Positions 6,341 through 7,566 of a stretch of 7,566 nucleotides of DNA are shown piece by piece; the first letter of the stretch is position 1; each line of letters begins with the position of its first letter. Location of the stretch: assembly GCA_012512465.1 (NCBI GenBank), contig JAAZED010000255.1, positions 1 to 7,566 of the forward strand, written 5' to 3'. This stretch comes from Oxalobacter sp. Lineage in GTDB: Bacteria > Pseudomonadota > Gammaproteobacteria > Burkholderiales > Burkholderiaceae_D. Both the position numbers and the translations under genes were made by a program. The notes beneath the pieces were generated by a model, which saw nothing but the letters and a program-made list of their open reading frames with translations, was not told the DNA's origin and ran no database searches.

Positions 6341-7566
6341 ATGGGAAAAACGCTCATCATTGCTGAAAAACCCTCTGTTGCAAACGATATTGCAAAGAGT
6401 CTGGGTGGTTTTACCAAGCACAACGACTATTTTGAGTCAGATGACTACGTGATCACATCGGCCGTTGGTCATCTGGTGGAGATCGTTGCGCCGGAACAAT
6501 ATGAGGTCAAGCGCGGAAAATGGAGCTTTGCCAACCTGCCGGTGATTCCGCCCGAATTTGACCTGCACCCTATTGCGCGCACAGAACCCCGCTTGAAGCT
6601 GCTGAACCGTTTAATCAAGCGCAAGGACATTACCGGCATCATCAATGCCTGTGACGCGGGGCGGGAAGGTGAACTGATTTTCCGTCTCATTACCCAGTAC
6701 ACAAAAGCCAAGCAGCCGGTCAAGCGCTTGTGGCTTCAGTCCATGACGCCCAAAGCCATCCGGGATGGTTTCAAGCATCTGCGCAGTGATGCCGAGATGC
6801 AGCCGCTTGCCAACGCGGCCCGCAGCCGTTCGGAAGCGGACTGGCTGATCGGCATTAACGGCACCCGCGCCATGACAGCCTTTAATTCGCAGGAAGGCGG
6901 TTTTTTCCTGACAACGGTTGGCCGGGTGCAGACACCGACATTGTCCATCGTTGCCAAGCGCGAAGAAAAGATCAAGAATTTTGTCTCACGCGATTATTGG
7001 GAAGTCCACGCCGAATTCATCAGTGCCAAGGGCATTTATGAAGGCCGCTGGTTTGATCCCAAATTCAAGAAAAAAGAAGAGGATACTGAGTTAAGGCCTG
7101 AGCGCCTGTGGAGCAAGGCAGCTGCGGACTCGATCGTGATTGCCTGCCAGGGAAAACCCGGCAAGGTAACGGAGGAGTCACGGCCAACCACTTCCATTTC
7201 TCCGGCACTTTTTGATCTGACCAGCCTGCAGCGGGAAGCGAATGCGCGTTTTGGTTTTTCCGCCAAAAATACCCTGGCTATTGCGCAGGCGCTTTATGAA
7301 CGTCACAAAGTACTCACTTATCCGAGAACGGATTCAAGACATCTGCCGGAAGACTATCTGCCGATGACGCAGGAGATTTTGGGCGCACTGTCGGAAAGCC
7401 CGCAGTTCAAGCCTTATGCTGCCCAGATTCTGAAAAGCAAATGGGTCAAGCCAAACAAGCGGATTTTTGACAACCGGAAGATATCGGATCACTTTGCCAT
7501 TATTCCGACGACACAGGCACCCAAAAACCTGTCTGAGGCAGAGCAGCGGCTGTATGAGCTGGTTAC
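6341..7566 (+). CDS. topB: DNA topoisomerase III, N-terminal part (cut by window edge)
   Basis: The frame is open from the ATG at 6341 to the right edge, 408 codons plus two bases, so the C-terminal part lies outside. TopB is a type IA topoisomerase that passes DNA strands through a transient single-strand break and decatenates replication products. The Toprim domain starts MGKTLIIAEKPSVA (Glu9 predicted catalytic) and carries the metal-binding NACDAGREGE (102-111, acidic residues Asp105, Glu109 and Glu111). The central type IA domain has SRSEADWLIGINGTRAMT (162-179), TTVGRVQTPTLSI (191-203) and SLQREANARFGFSA (295-308). The active-site tyrosine is Tyr327 in LTYPRTDSRHLP; E. coli TopB uses Tyr328. 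The signature DNRKISDHFAIIPT is also present (377-390). The Shine-Dalgarno sequence is poor. It is last in the dprA-smg-topB run, 67 bp after smg. Confidence 0.97.
   Translation, partial: MGKTLIIAEKPSVANDIAKSLGGFTKHNDYFESDDYVITSAVGHLVEIVAPEQYEVKRGKWSFANLPVIPPEFDLHPIARTEPRLKLLNRLIKRKDITGIINACDAGREGELIFRLITQYTKAKQPVKRLWLQSMTPKAIRDGFKHLRSDAEMQPLANAARSRSEADWLIGINGTRAMTAFNSQEGGFFLTTVGRVQTPTLSIVAKREEKIKNFVSRDYWEVHAEFISAKGIYEGRWFDPKFKKKEEDTELRPERLWSKAAADSIVIACQGKPGKVTEESRPTTSISPALFDLTSLQREANARFGFSAKNTLAIAQALYERHKVLTYPRTDSRHLPEDYLPMTQEILGALSESPQFKPYAAQILKSKWVKPNKRIFDNRKISDHFAIIPTTQAPKNLSEAEQRLYELV

Overview
The window looks like a chromosomal segment of a betaproteobacterium, probably Burkholderiales. 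The evidence is the gene order def-fmt facing away from dprA-smg-topB, together with protein sequences typical of that group. Base composition is close to 50% GC by eye, low for Burkholderiales, so an Oxalobacter-like member of the Oxalobacteraceae is a reasonable guess. That assignment is inference and was not checked by any search.

Layout from left to right. (1) On the minus strand, from the left edge to 1276, lies a polytopic membrane protein with paired CxxxCP motifs of the NapH/NosR/CcoG-like polyferredoxin kind; its C-terminus is cut by the window edge. (2) Divergent from it across about 150 bp is a YeaE-type aldo/keto reductase (1428-2261, plus strand). (3) Convergent with the reductase is a minus-strand block, read from right to left: def (peptide deformylase), fmt (methionyl-tRNA formyltransferase) and a small DUF1857/AtaL-like SRPBCC protein. 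def and fmt overlap by 4 bp (ATGA). (4) Divergent from def across about 210 bp is a plus-strand run: dprA (DNA processing protein), smg (DUF494) and topB (DNA topoisomerase III), the last cut by the right edge.

The genes fall into two functional groups. def and fmt are the pair that adds and removes the N-formyl group of the initiator methionine. dprA and topB act on DNA (natural-transformation ssDNA handling and type IA topoisomerase activity), with smg, of unknown function, between them as in many proteobacteria.

The most notable observation is an in-frame TAA in fmt at 3082-3084. Before the stop there is a clean 251-residue formyltransferase. After it, in the same frame, 66 further codons encode a typical Fmt C-terminal segment and end at a normal TGA (2881-2883). 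A single base change (AAA to TAA) explains this. It could be a true nonsense mutation, a recoding event or a sequencing error. def next to it is intact. No RNA genes, insertion sequences, CRISPR arrays or phage genes were seen, and no stretch over 300 bp lacks a gene.
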